Assembly (NCBI GenBank): GCA_051652785.1
Contig: JBOFUX010000042.1
Location: 1-46,423 of the forward strand
DNA length: 46,423 bases
Direction of reading: 5' to 3'
From: JAGNZR01 sp051652785
Lineage (GTDB): Bacteria; Fusobacteriota; Fusobacteriia; Fusobacteriales; Fusobacteriaceae
Part shown: positions 8,127 through 15,286 of the stretch, one piece after another
How positions within the stretch are numbered: position 1 is the first letter of the stretch
How the letters are laid out: every line of letters starts with the position of its first letter
Made by a program: the position numbers and the translations under genes
Notes under the pieces: model-generated
Seen by the model: the letters and a program-made list of their open reading frames with translations, nothing else
Database searches by the model: none
What the model was told of the DNA's origin: nothing

Positions 8127-8984
8127 CTAATCTATTAAATCATATAAAAATTTTATTTCTTTTTCCCAAATTGAATCATCAATTGTTTCTAATATAATTG
8201 GAATATTATCAAATCTAGTATCATTCATAAATCTTTTAAAAAATTCTACTCCCATAACTCCTACTCCAATACTGTCGTGTCTATCTTTTTTACTGCCTAC
8301 ATCAAATTTAGAATCATTTAAATGAACGCCACATAAATATTTAAAACCTATTTTTTCCTCAAATTCATTCATGGTTTTATCGTAACCTATTTTAGTTTTA
8401 AGATCATATCCAGCAGCAAGTGTGTGACATGTGTCAAGACAAACGCCAATTCTTGATTTATCTTTAATTAAATTTATAATTTCACCAAGTTGGTCAAAAG
8501 TATATCCTAAATTAGAGCCTTGACCTGCTGTATTTTCCAAAAGAATCTTAACATTTGTAGTTTTTTCAATTGCTATATTTATACAAGTAGCAATTAAATA
8601 CAAACACTCTTTTTCTTCCATTTCTTTTAAATGACTTCCTGGATGAATATTTAGATAAATAAGCCCTAATTGGTTTGCTCTTTCTATTTCATCAATAAAT
8701 GCCAAAAGAGATTTTTCTCTTTTTTCTATATCATTATTTCCTAAATTTATCAAATATCCATTGTGAGGGAGTATATATTTAACGTCATAATCACAACTTT
8801 GTAACATCTCACTAAATTTTCTAATATCCTCTTCAGTGTAAGGTTTTGACTCCCATCTTTTTTGATTTTTTAAAAACATAGCAAAAGATTTTGCACCTAT
8901 TTCTTTAGCCTTTAAAGGTGCATTGAATAATCCACCTGTTATACTCATATGAGCACCTATAAATTTATTTATTTTTTTGTTCAT
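8127..8984 (-). CDS. nfo: Endonuclease IV (AP endonuclease)
   Basis: Cleaves DNA 5' to abasic sites in base excision repair. The 285-aa protein matches the TIM-barrel Nfo family in length. Zinc-ligand motifs appear in order: LPHNGYLINLG, NIHPGSHL, LLENTAGQGSNLG, GVCLDTCHTLAAGYD, GVHLNDSK, DRHDSIGVGVMG and PIILET. All metal-binding His, Glu and Asp positions I can trace are intact. ATG start with GGAAG upstream. It is a single gene on the minus strand, divergent from the HD-domain gene at 9125. Confidence 0.95.
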   Translation of the reverse strand: MNKKINKFIGAHMSITGGLFNAPLKAKEIGAKSFAMFLKNQKRWESKPYTEEDIRKFSEMLQSCDYDVKYILPHNGYLINLGNNDIEKREKSLLAFIDEIERANQLGLIYLNIHPGSHLKEMEEKECLYLIATCINIAIEKTTNVKILLENTAGQGSNLGYTFDQLGEIINLIKDKSRIGVCLDTCHTLAAGYDLKTKIGYDKTMNEFEEKIGFKYLCGVHLNDSKFDVGSKKDRHDSIGVGVMGVEFFKRFMNDTRFDNIPIILETIDDSIWEKEIKFLYDLID

Positions 8985-9124
8985 TATATCATCTTCCTTT
9001 ATTTATCAATAATTGCATATAGTATTTTTCTTTATAAAATATTATAACTTATTTATATAGTATTTGCTAGAAAATCATTTATATGATAAACTTATCTCTA
9101 TAATATATAATCAAAGGGGGAAAC

Positions 9125-9754
9125 ATGGAAAATAATTTAGTTATAGAAAAATTGAAAATACTTGTTAAAGAAAAATTTTTATTAGAATCTAGTGGACATG
9201 ATTGGTGGCATACATATAGAGTGTATAAGAATAGTATTAAAATTTTTAATATGGAAAATAATCCTAATATTGATATATTTATTTTAAAAGTTTCTGCTCT
9301 TCTCCACGATATTGCAGATCACAAAGAAGGATATACAGATAATGATCGTAAAAATATAATAACTAAGTTATTACAAAATTTAAATATTGAAAATATGAAA
9401 ATAAATAAAATAGTTAATATTGTAAATTCCATTTCATTTTCCAAAGGAAAAATACCAGAACTTTTAGAAGGGAAAATAGTCCAAGATGCAGATAGACTTG
9501 ATGCTATGGGAGCGATAGGCATAGCTCGTACTTTTGCTTTTGGAGGTAACCGTAATAGAGCCCTATATAACCCTGAAAAAAATAATCTTAACAACTCAAA
9601 TAATAATTCAGATTCAATACAACATTTTTATGATAAATTATTATTATTAAAAAATAAAATGAATACAGTTTCTGCCATGAAATTAGCAGAAAAAAAAGAT
9701 AACTTTATGAAAATTTTTTTAGATGAGTTTTTAACAGAATGGAATCTTCTTTGA
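9125..9754 (+). CDS. HD-domain phosphohydrolase, YedJ/YpgQ-like
   Basis: A 209-aa HD-superfamily protein. Metal-binding motifs are GHDWWHTYRVY near residue 23, ALLHDIADHK near 60, and QDADRLDAMGAIGIAR near 122, followed by YNPEKNN and HFYDKLLLLKNKM. This order is typical of the YedJ/YpgQ group, some members of which hydrolyse nucleotides. ATG start after GGGGG. It ends at a shared bidirectional terminator facing lgt. The substrate is unknown. Confidence 0.85.
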   Translation: MENNLVIEKLKILVKEKFLLESSGHDWWHTYRVYKNSIKIFNMENNPNIDIFILKVSALLHDIADHKEGYTDNDRKNIITKLLQNLNIENMKINKIVNIVNSISFSKGKIPELLEGKIVQDADRLDAMGAIGIARTFAFGGNRNRALYNPEKNNLNNSNNNSDSIQHFYDKLLLLKNKMNTVSAMKLAEKKDNFMKIFLDEFLTEWNLL

Positions 9755-9762
9755 AATATGAT

Positions 9763-9810
9763 AAAAAAAGAGTACATTATGAAATTAAATTCAAGATGTA
9801 CTCTTTTTTT
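9763..9810. terminator. Bidirectional terminator between the HD-domain gene and lgt
   Basis: A 15-bp stem (9763-9777 with 9796-9810) has A/T runs on both sides, so it can act for both convergent genes. Confidence 0.9.
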
Positions 9811-9818
9811 ATAAAATA

Positions 9819-10691
9819 TTATGAATTATTTTTATTATTTTTATTAATAAAAATAATAATTACAGTTGATATTATTATTAATAATATACTGATAAAATGA
9901 GGAGCTCTTATTCCATACATCATTAAATCTTCAGCTCTAAAGAAACTAACAAAAATTCTAATGAAGCTGTATATAATTATATAAGACCACCAAGTTGTAC
10001 CAGCTGCATATTTTTTTCTGCTAAGTATGAACCAAATAAATAAAAATCCCATAAGATTTAATATAGATTCATATAACATAGCAGGATGCAAATATAAATT
10101 TGGAAACTCTACCCCTGCTGGAGAGGAGTTTGGAAAAACTAAACCAAAAGGAACTAATTCTTTAAAATTTATTTTATCAGCTATAGGTAATGAATTATAA
10201 TAACTGTACCACTGAATAAATTTAGGCTTGATTGTAAAAATAATATTCCAAGGAGTAAATGTAGGAACTCCGTGTATTTCTCCATTCATAAGATTTCCAA
10301 TTCGACCTAGAGCCTGTCCAAGTATAAGGGCTGGCGCTACTATATCTCCCATTTGAAAAGCATTAATTTTTTTTATTTTTGAATAAATAATCGTTCCTAT
10401 AATTCCGCCTATAATCCCACCATGAATAGCCATTCCACCATTCCATACAGCTAAGATTTGAAAAGGTTCTGAAAGATAGTTAGGCAGATTAAAAGCTACA
10501 TAGTATAATCGTCCTCCAATAAGACCAGAAAACATAGCAATAAAAGCATAGCTTTCTATTATTTTTACAGAAATTCCCTGTTTTATTCCTCGTCGTTTTG
10601 CAAGTTCACATCCTATAAAAAAGGAAAGTGCATACATCAATCCATAATAATATATCTTAATTGGTCCTAGTTCTAAAAATATCGGGTTCAT
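9819..10691 (-). CDS. lgt: Prolipoprotein diacylglyceryl transferase
   Basis: Inner-membrane enzyme that attaches diacylglycerol to the lipobox Cys of prelipoproteins, acting on proteins such as the lipoproteins in this window. The 290-aa protein is strongly hydrophobic with about seven membrane segments. Conserved motifs are YYYGLMYALSFFIG, AVWNGGMAIHGGIIGG (the essential His region), ALGRIGNLMNGEIHG (Lgt signature with the key Arg) and a late LHPAMLYES. ATG start with AAGGAG. It is a single gene that ends at a bidirectional terminator. Confidence 0.95.
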   Translation of the reverse strand: MNPIFLELGPIKIYYYGLMYALSFFIGCELAKRRGIKQGISVKIIESYAFIAMFSGLIGGRLYYVAFNLPNYLSEPFQILAVWNGGMAIHGGIIGGIIGTIIYSKIKKINAFQMGDIVAPALILGQALGRIGNLMNGEIHGVPTFTPWNIIFTIKPKFIQWYSYYNSLPIADKINFKELVPFGLVFPNSSPAGVEFPNLYLHPAMLYESILNLMGFLFIWFILSRKKYAAGTTWWSYIIIYSFIRIFVSFFRAEDLMMYGIRAPHFISILLIIISTVIIIFINKNNKNNS

Positions 10692-10789
10692 AATCTACTC
10701 CTTAATTCAATGTTTTATAAAAATATAATATAAAATTATATCATATTAAAAAAAAAAAGTGAATTTTTATTAAAAATTTGATATACTTT

Positions 10790-10812
10790 AATTAGTAATT
10801 TAGTTACTAATT
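10790..10812. promoter_or_regulatory. Candidate operator: 9-bp inverted repeat upstream of fprA
   Basis: AATTAGTAA and TTACTAATT are exact inverted copies separated by five bases, 30 bp before the fprA start codon. A TTGATA hexamer lies just upstream and TATATTAT just downstream, so the repeat falls in the promoter region. A repressor or redox regulator is plausible; no protein is identified. Confidence 0.5.
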
Positions 10813-10842
10813 TTGTTATATTATTTTTTGGAGGTTTTATTT

Positions 10843-12081
10843 ATGCATTTTTGCGCAAAGATTACAGAGCTTATTTCTTGGATTGGCGTTAACGATAGAA
10901 AAAGTGACCGTTTTGAAAACTATTTACCACTCCCTGAGGGTGTAACTTATAATTCATACTTTATTAATGATACTAAAACTTGTGTTATTGATGCTGTGGA
11001 ATTTGGTACTGAAGGAAGTTATTTTGATAAGATAGAACATTTATTAAATGGAAGAAATTTAGACTTTCTTATTATTAATCATATGGAGCCTGATCACAGT
11101 GGTGCTATATATGATTTAACAAAAATTTATCCTTTAATGAAAGTTGTTGGAAATAAAAAAACTTTAGATATAATAAAATGTTTTCATCATAATTTTGATG
11201 AATCTAAATTTAGGACTATAAGTGAAGGTGAAATTCTAGATTTAGGATATCATAAGTTAACTTTTGCTATGATGCCTATGGTACATTGGCCTGAATCAAT
11301 GGCAACTTATGATACTACAGAGAAAATTTTATTCTCAAATGATGCTTTTGGAAGTTTTGGTGCTATTGACGGTGGTATTTTTGATGATGAAATTGATGTT
11401 ACAAAATATGAAGATGAAATGAGAAGATATTATTCTAATATAGTAGGAAAATTTGGAACTCAGGTTTCCAATGTTATTAAACGATTATCTACTTTAGAGA
11501 TAAAGTATATTTGCCCATCTCATGGTATTTTATGGAGAAAAGATATTAATAGAGTTATTCATTTTTTTGATAATTGGGCTAAATTTATTCCTGATGAAGA
11601 AGGAGTAGTTATTGTTTATGGTTCTATGTATGGAAATACAGCTAAAATGGCAGAAGCTCTTGCTAGAGATTTAAATATTTTTGGAATAAAAAACATAAAA
11701 GTATATGATGCTTCAAAAGTTGATGCCTCATTTATCATAAGCGATATTTGGAAATATAAAGGATTATTTATAGGATCTTGTTCTCACAATAATGCAGTGT
11801 TTCCTAAAGTTGAACCTATTTTAAGCAAACTACAAAATTATGGTCTTAAGAATAAATTTTTAGGTATTTTTGGAAATATGCTTTGGAGTGGTGGAGGTGT
11901 TAGAGGAATACAGTCTTTTGCTGACTCCCTATCAGGAATAGAAGTTATTGGAGAATCTATTGAAGTTAAAGGAGCTCCTAGAAAAGAAGATTATATTAAA
12001 TTAGAAAATCTTGCAAAAAAAATGGCTTGTAAAATTTTGTCTAAAGAAATTGATTCTGAGAGTATAGATTGTGAAAAATAG
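10843..12081 (+). CDS. fprA: Flavodiiron protein (A-type flavoprotein, O2/NO reductase)
   Basis: Reduces oxygen to water and/or NO to N2O in anaerobes. The 412-aa protein has an N-terminal metallo-beta-lactamase-like diiron domain (about 1-250) and a C-terminal flavodoxin domain. The diiron ligands are seen as NHMEPDHSG (H80, E82, D84, H85), HWPESM, SNDAFGSFG and SHGILWR. The FMN-binding loop is YGSMYGNTAKM, and GNMLWSGGG lies later. ATG at 10843 is chosen for the GGAGG site; an upstream in-frame ATG lacks one. No fused rubredoxin is present. The end overlaps the yhdT start by 11 bp. Confidence 0.93.
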   Translation: MHFCAKITELISWIGVNDRKSDRFENYLPLPEGVTYNSYFINDTKTCVIDAVEFGTEGSYFDKIEHLLNGRNLDFLIINHMEPDHSGAIYDLTKIYPLMKVVGNKKTLDIIKCFHHNFDESKFRTISEGEILDLGYHKLTFAMMPMVHWPESMATYDTTEKILFSNDAFGSFGAIDGGIFDDEIDVTKYEDEMRRYYSNIVGKFGTQVSNVIKRLSTLEIKYICPSHGILWRKDINRVIHFFDNWAKFIPDEEGVVIVYGSMYGNTAKMAEALARDLNIFGIKNIKVYDASKVDASFIISDIWKYKGLFIGSCSHNNAVFPKVEPILSKLQNYGLKNKFLGIFGNMLWSGGGVRGIQSFADSLSGIEVIGESIEVKGAPRKEDYIKLENLAKKMACKILSKEIDSESIDCEK

Positions 12082-12310
12082 AAATAAACAAATAAATAAA
12101 GAGGCTAAAATAACAATTGGATTATATCTTTTTTATTTTTTTTGGTGGTATTTTTTTGCTTACTACAAGAGTAATGACCCTAGTAAATATAAATTTATTT
12201 TAGGTTTACCATTTTGGTTTTTTATGTCTTGTGTAGTTGGTTTAGTAGTTATAAATATTTTGCTTTTTATTGTTGTTAAACTTTTTTTTAAAGACATGGA
12301 TTTGGACTAG
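12071..12310 (+). CDS. yhdT: Small membrane protein, YhdT family (DUF997)
   Basis: A 79-aa protein with two strong membrane segments (about 15-35 and 46-72) and a charged N-terminus. The motif YFFWWYFFAYY and GLPFWFFMSCVVG fit the YhdT/DUF997 family, whose gene usually precedes panF. GTG start, overlapping the end of fprA by 11 bp, suggests translational coupling. The panF start follows 13 bp after its stop. Its role is not established; a helper role for the symporter is inferred from conserved neighbourhood. Confidence 0.8.
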   Translation: MKNRNKQINKEAKITIGLYLFYFFWWYFFAYYKSNDPSKYKFILGLPFWFFMSCVVGLVVINILLFIVVKLFFKDMDLD

Positions 12311-12323
12311 GAGGAAGTTAAAA

Positions 12324-13781
12324 ATGAATAAAGCATTAATTCCAATTAGTATTTATCTAATTATTATGCTTTTTATTGCTTGGTATGTAAGTAATAAAAA
12401 AAATAACAAAAAATCTGATTTTATTGAAGATTATTTTATAGGAAACCGAAGTATGGGAGGAGTGGTTCTTGCTATGACCGTTATTGCAACCTACATTGGA
12501 GCAAGTTCTTTTATTGGTGGTCCCGGAGTTGCTTATAAAAAAGGGCTAGGTTGGGTTCTATTAGCTTGTATTCAAACTCCTACTGCTTTTTTAACTTTAG
12601 GTATCTTGGGGAAAAAACTTGCTATTGTTTCAAGAAAAATAAAAGGTGTTACTATTTCTGACTATCTTAGAGCACGTTATAAAAATGATTTTGTTGTTAT
12701 TTTTGGTTCACTTTCCATGGTTATCTTTTTTATTGGTGCTGTTGTTGTCCAATTTGTAGGAGGAGCTCGTCTTTTTGAAACTGTGACTGAACTTCCCTAC
12801 TATATAGGGCTTATTATTTTCACCTTTGTTGTCATAATATACACTACTATTGGAGGGTTTAAAGCTGTAACTTTAACTGATGCAATTCAAGGGATAGTTA
12901 TGTTAATTGCAACTCTTATTTTATTTGTTGCTCTTCTTTATAAAGGGGGAGGAATGGAAAATATTATGAGAAAGGTTATGGAAATTAATCCTGATCTTTT
13001 AACTCCTACTAGTGGTGGTGATATTCCTATTCCATTTATTTTGTCTTTTTGGATGTTGGTAGGTATAGCTGTTTTAGGACTTCCTCCTACTGCAGTAAGG
13101 TGTATGGCTTTTAAAGATACTAAATCAATGCATAATGCAATGATAATAGGAACATCAATAGTTGGTGTGTTAATGCTTGGCATGCATCTTGTGGGAGTAA
13201 TGGGGATAGCAATTGAACCTGATATAGAAATTGGAGATAAAGCTATTCCAATTTTAGCTTTAAAAAATCTTCATCCCATTGTTGCTGGAGTTTTTATCGG
13301 CGGACCATTAGCGGCTATTATGTCATCTATTGATTCTCTTTTAATTTTATCTTCAGCCACAATTATAAAAGATTTGTACATTTATTATATACTTAAAGGA
13401 GCTAAACCAAAACCTAAAAAAGTAAAAATTATTTCTCAAGGAACATCTCTTTTATTAGGAATAATAATATTTTTTTTAGCATTAAATCCACCTGAATTAT
13501 TAGTTATTATGAATTTAATTTTTTTAGCAGGTCAAGAAGCAATATTTTTCTGTCCTATTGTTTTTGGACTTTATTGGAAAAAAGCTAATGCCACTGGAGC
13601 CATTTGTTCCATGATAGTTGGTTTAGGTTTTTATCTTTATCTTTTTATATATAAAATTAGTTTTTTTGGAACGCATCAAATTGTTCCAGTTATATTTTTA
13701 TCTATTATTGTTTTTATTCTTGGTTCTCTTTTAGGAAAACCTAGTGATAAAGAAACATTAGATATTTTTTTCGAAGAATAG
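12324..13781 (+). CDS. panF: Sodium/pantothenate symporter
   Basis: Imports pantothenate, the coenzyme A precursor, with sodium. The 485-aa protein belongs to the SSS (solute:sodium symporter) family with about 13 membrane segments. Visible motifs include DYFIGNRSMGG, ATYIGASSFIGGPGVAY, GGARLFETVT, YTTIGGFKAVTLTDAIQG and MSSIDSLLILSSA. ATG at 12324 follows GAGGAAG; a longer frame upstream overlaps yhdT and is rejected. The substrate is assigned from the yhdT-panF pairing and family pattern. Last gene of fprA-yhdT-panF. Confidence 0.88.
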   Translation: MNKALIPISIYLIIMLFIAWYVSNKKNNKKSDFIEDYFIGNRSMGGVVLAMTVIATYIGASSFIGGPGVAYKKGLGWVLLACIQTPTAFLTLGILGKKLAIVSRKIKGVTISDYLRARYKNDFVVIFGSLSMVIFFIGAVVVQFVGGARLFETVTELPYYIGLIIFTFVVIIYTTIGGFKAVTLTDAIQGIVMLIATLILFVALLYKGGGMENIMRKVMEINPDLLTPTSGGDIPIPFILSFWMLVGIAVLGLPPTAVRCMAFKDTKSMHNAMIIGTSIVGVLMLGMHLVGVMGIAIEPDIEIGDKAIPILALKNLHPIVAGVFIGGPLAAIMSSIDSLLILSSATIIKDLYIYYILKGAKPKPKKVKIISQGTSLLLGIIIFFLALNPPELLVIMNLIFLAGQEAIFFCPIVFGLYWKKANATGAICSMIVGLGFYLYLFIYKISFFGTHQIVPVIFLSIIVFILGSLLGKPSDKETLDIFFEE

Positions 13782-13783
13782 TA

Positions 13784-13817
13784 AAAAAAAACTTATTATA
13801 AAATAAGTCTTTTTTTA
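13784..13817 (+). terminator. Terminator after panF
   Basis: An A-rich/T-rich hairpin with core ACTTATT and AATAAGT is followed by a T run ending at 13817. Confidence 0.8.
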
Positions 13818-13863
13818 TTAAAAGCTTGAATTTATGGTAGAAATGTGGTAATATTAATAGAAT

Positions 13864-13940
13864 GCCTGTGTGGCTCAATTGGATAGAGCATCTGACTTCG
13901 GATCAGAGGGTTGTGGGTTCGAACCCTGCCACGGGCACCA
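13864..13940 (+). tRNA. tRNA-Arg (anticodon TCG)
   Basis: A 77-nt cloverleaf with acceptor GCCTGTG/CACGGGC, D arm, anticodon stem TCTGA/TCAGA around loop CTTCGGA (anticodon TCG, reading CGA codons), T loop TTCGAAC and encoded CCA. Confidence 0.95.
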
Positions 13941-13958
13941 TACCACTTTATAACTTAG

Positions 13959-14063
13959 TATAAAGTTCCAAACTATTATTATGAAACTGTTACCATTGCT
14001 AAAATTGGTGTTACTTCTATAAATTATGAGGACGGAAGAATATATATAGGAATAGATTTATAA
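13959..14063 (+). pseudogene. C-terminal coding remnant, unidentified
   Basis: An open stretch of 34 codons runs from a stop at 13956 to TAA at 14061-14063. It has protein-like composition (YYYETVTIAKIG, then NYEDGRIYIGIDL) but no start codon with a ribosome site, and a strong terminator follows at once. It looks like the tail of a lost gene between tRNA-Arg and the CRISPR array. I do not recognise the family. Confidence 0.45.
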
Positions 14064-14065
14064 AT

Positions 14066-14101
14066 AAAAAAGACAATACTCAGAAAAGTATTGTCTTTTT
14101 T
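14066..14101 (+). terminator. Terminator after the remnant
   Basis: AAGACAATACT (14070-14080) pairs with AGTATTGTCTT (14088-14098), followed by T. Confidence 0.85.
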
Positions 14102-14176
14102 ATTTCAACGCAATTTCATCTTCAAGAAAAATTATTTTTATAAGTTATTTAAATTTTAAATTTAATAAAATCATAT

Positions 14177-14212
14177 AAAAAAAGAGATTCTTTAATTGGA
14201 ATCTCTTTTTTT
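14177..14212. terminator. Terminator downstream of the CRISPR array
   Basis: A 14-bp stem (14177-14190 with 14199-14212) has A/T runs on both sides. On the minus strand it lies just past the last repeat, so it would end the pre-crRNA. Confidence 0.8.
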
Positions 14213-14215
14213 TTA

Positions 14216-14231
14216 TTTGGTAGTTTCAATC
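14216..14231 (-). repeat. Degenerate CRISPR repeat end
   Basis: The 16 bases TTTGGTAGTTTCAATC resemble the right-hand end of the array repeat (TTGGGGTAGTCTCAATC) with two bases missing and one substitution. The 32 bases between it and the next repeat have spacer length, so it is probably a decayed repeat at the distal end. Confidence 0.55.
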
Positions 14232-14263
14232 AATATCTTTAAAAATTGTACATTAATAATTAA

Positions 14264-14502
14264 GTTTTACTTCTCTTCAATATTGGGGTAGTCTCAATGC
14301 TAATCATGATGGCACCAACGAGAATGGGTAGTTTTAGTCCCCTTCAATATTGGGGTAGTCTCAATCATAAAGGCTGGGACAAATTAACAGAAAAAGAGTT
14401 TTAGTCCCCTTCAATATTGGGGGTAGTCTCAATCGTTTAGAGGGTTCAAACATCTAACAACAGTAAGTTTTAGTCCCCTTCAATATTGGGGTACTCTCAA
14501 TC
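14264..14502 (-). CRISPR. Type VI-A-like (Cas13a) CRISPR array, four repeats, three spacers
   Basis: Repeats are at 14264-14299 (four mismatches), 14331-14366 (consensus), 14398-14434 (one extra G) and 14467-14502 (one mismatch). Spacers are 31, 31 and 32 nt. Read on the minus strand the 36-nt repeat begins GATTGAGACTACCCC and ends GAAGGGGACTAAAAC, so CCCC/GGGG form a short hairpin next to the invariant ACTAAAAC end. This matches Cas13a direct repeats known from Leptotrichia, differing from the L. shahii 28-nt repeat at two positions as I recall it. The most degenerate repeat lies at the low-coordinate end, consistent with a leader on the high side and minus-strand transcription. No effector or adaptation gene is in the window. 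Confidence 0.93.
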
Positions 14503-14535
14503 CCATAGAATTTCTTTTTCTGGGAGATATATTTA

Positions 14536-14563
14536 ATTATAGCACAATTTCATCATAATTCAA
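14536..14563 (-). promoter_or_regulatory. Promoter of the CRISPR array
   Basis: On the minus strand, TTGAAT (complement of 14558-14563) and TATAAT (complement of 14536-14541) are 16 bp apart, with a TG extended -10 element. Transcription would start near 14529, about 26 nt before the first repeat. Confidence 0.7.
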
Positions 14564-14626
14564 ATATTATTTTGGCTCTTTTTCATTAAAACTTTTCTCT
14601 CATAATATTATTTCTATAAAATCAAA

Positions 14627-14654
14627 TAAAAAAAGAGGCTATAAAGCCCCTTTT
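14627..14654 (-). terminator. Terminator for the minus-strand gene at 14797
   Basis: The stem AAG(A)GGC / GCC(C)CTT has one mismatch and a 6-nt loop. On the minus strand it is followed by TCTTTTTTT. Confidence 0.65.
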
Positions 14655-14796
14655 AATAAATTAATAAACTTTTCAAAAAATCTACAAATACTTTAGCTAA
14701 AATTTTTAGCACTTTCTATTTTCAAGCAATCACTTCTATTATCTCTAAAGAAGCTTTCAGTTAAAATATACGGATATTAATTTTTGTATCTTTACA

Positions 14797-15198
14797 TTAT
14801 TTTAAATCTATCGATTGAGTTGTATCATGAGAAATAGTAAATTTAAAATCATTATAATTAGGTTTAAATTTAGGTCTAAAATTGTTAGAAAATCCTGTAG
14901 GTTCTTTAGGAATTTTCATAAAGTTTTTATCTAACATTCCATTAGAGTTAGTATCAGCATAGAGTGTAAATGCATATTCTCCCATATCTAAATTAGGTAT
15001 AAGAATTTCTGTTCTTTCAGGTAGTAAATCTATTTTTACTACTTTATATGCTTTTTTCTCTTTTAAAAAATACTCTTTATTGTTATAGATAAATAAATAT
15101 GCAGTTCCTGTAATATTATTATTATTAATATTGATATTTAAATTATTAGCAAAAATAATATTAGATAAAGTTAAAGTTAAAAATATTAATCTTTTCAA
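14797..15198 (-). CDS. DUF2141 family exported protein
   Basis: A 133-aa protein with an N-terminal signal peptide (MKRLIFLTLTLSNIIFA, cleavage probably after FA). The mature domain has GEYAFTLYADTNSNGMLD and then IPKEPTGFSNN, the characteristic DUF2141 pattern of a beta domain with a calcium-like DxNxNGxxD loop. Start is TTG, set by a strong GGAGG site seven bases upstream. The gene ends near a terminator, 295 bp from the CRISPR array. The biological role of the family is not known. Confidence 0.85.
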   Translation of the reverse strand: MKRLIFLTLTLSNIIFANNLNININNNNITGTAYLFIYNNKEYFLKEKKAYKVVKIDLLPERTEILIPNLDMGEYAFTLYADTNSNGMLDKNFMKIPKEPTGFSNNFRPKFKPNYNDFKFTISHDTTQSIDLK

Positions 15199-15286
15199 AA
15201 AAACCTCCGTAATATTTTATTTGTATAACAAAATATATGTTATTAGAAATATTATACTACATTTTTTTTTAAATTTAAAGAAAATA

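Larger units (their letters stand above)
14503..14796. other. CRISPR leader and gene-poor interval with a possible coding remnant
   Basis: Contains the array leader and promoter, then a hairpin terminator. On the minus strand a short open stretch at about 14697-14777 reads SFFRDNRSDCLKI and ends AKNFS before a stop; it looks protein-like but has no start and was not identified. No cas gene fragment was recognised. Confidence 0.4.

Noticed and set aside
10813..10842. Upstream ATG for fprA
   Set aside because: It has no ribosome site, while ATG at 10843 follows GGAGG and matches the family N-terminus.
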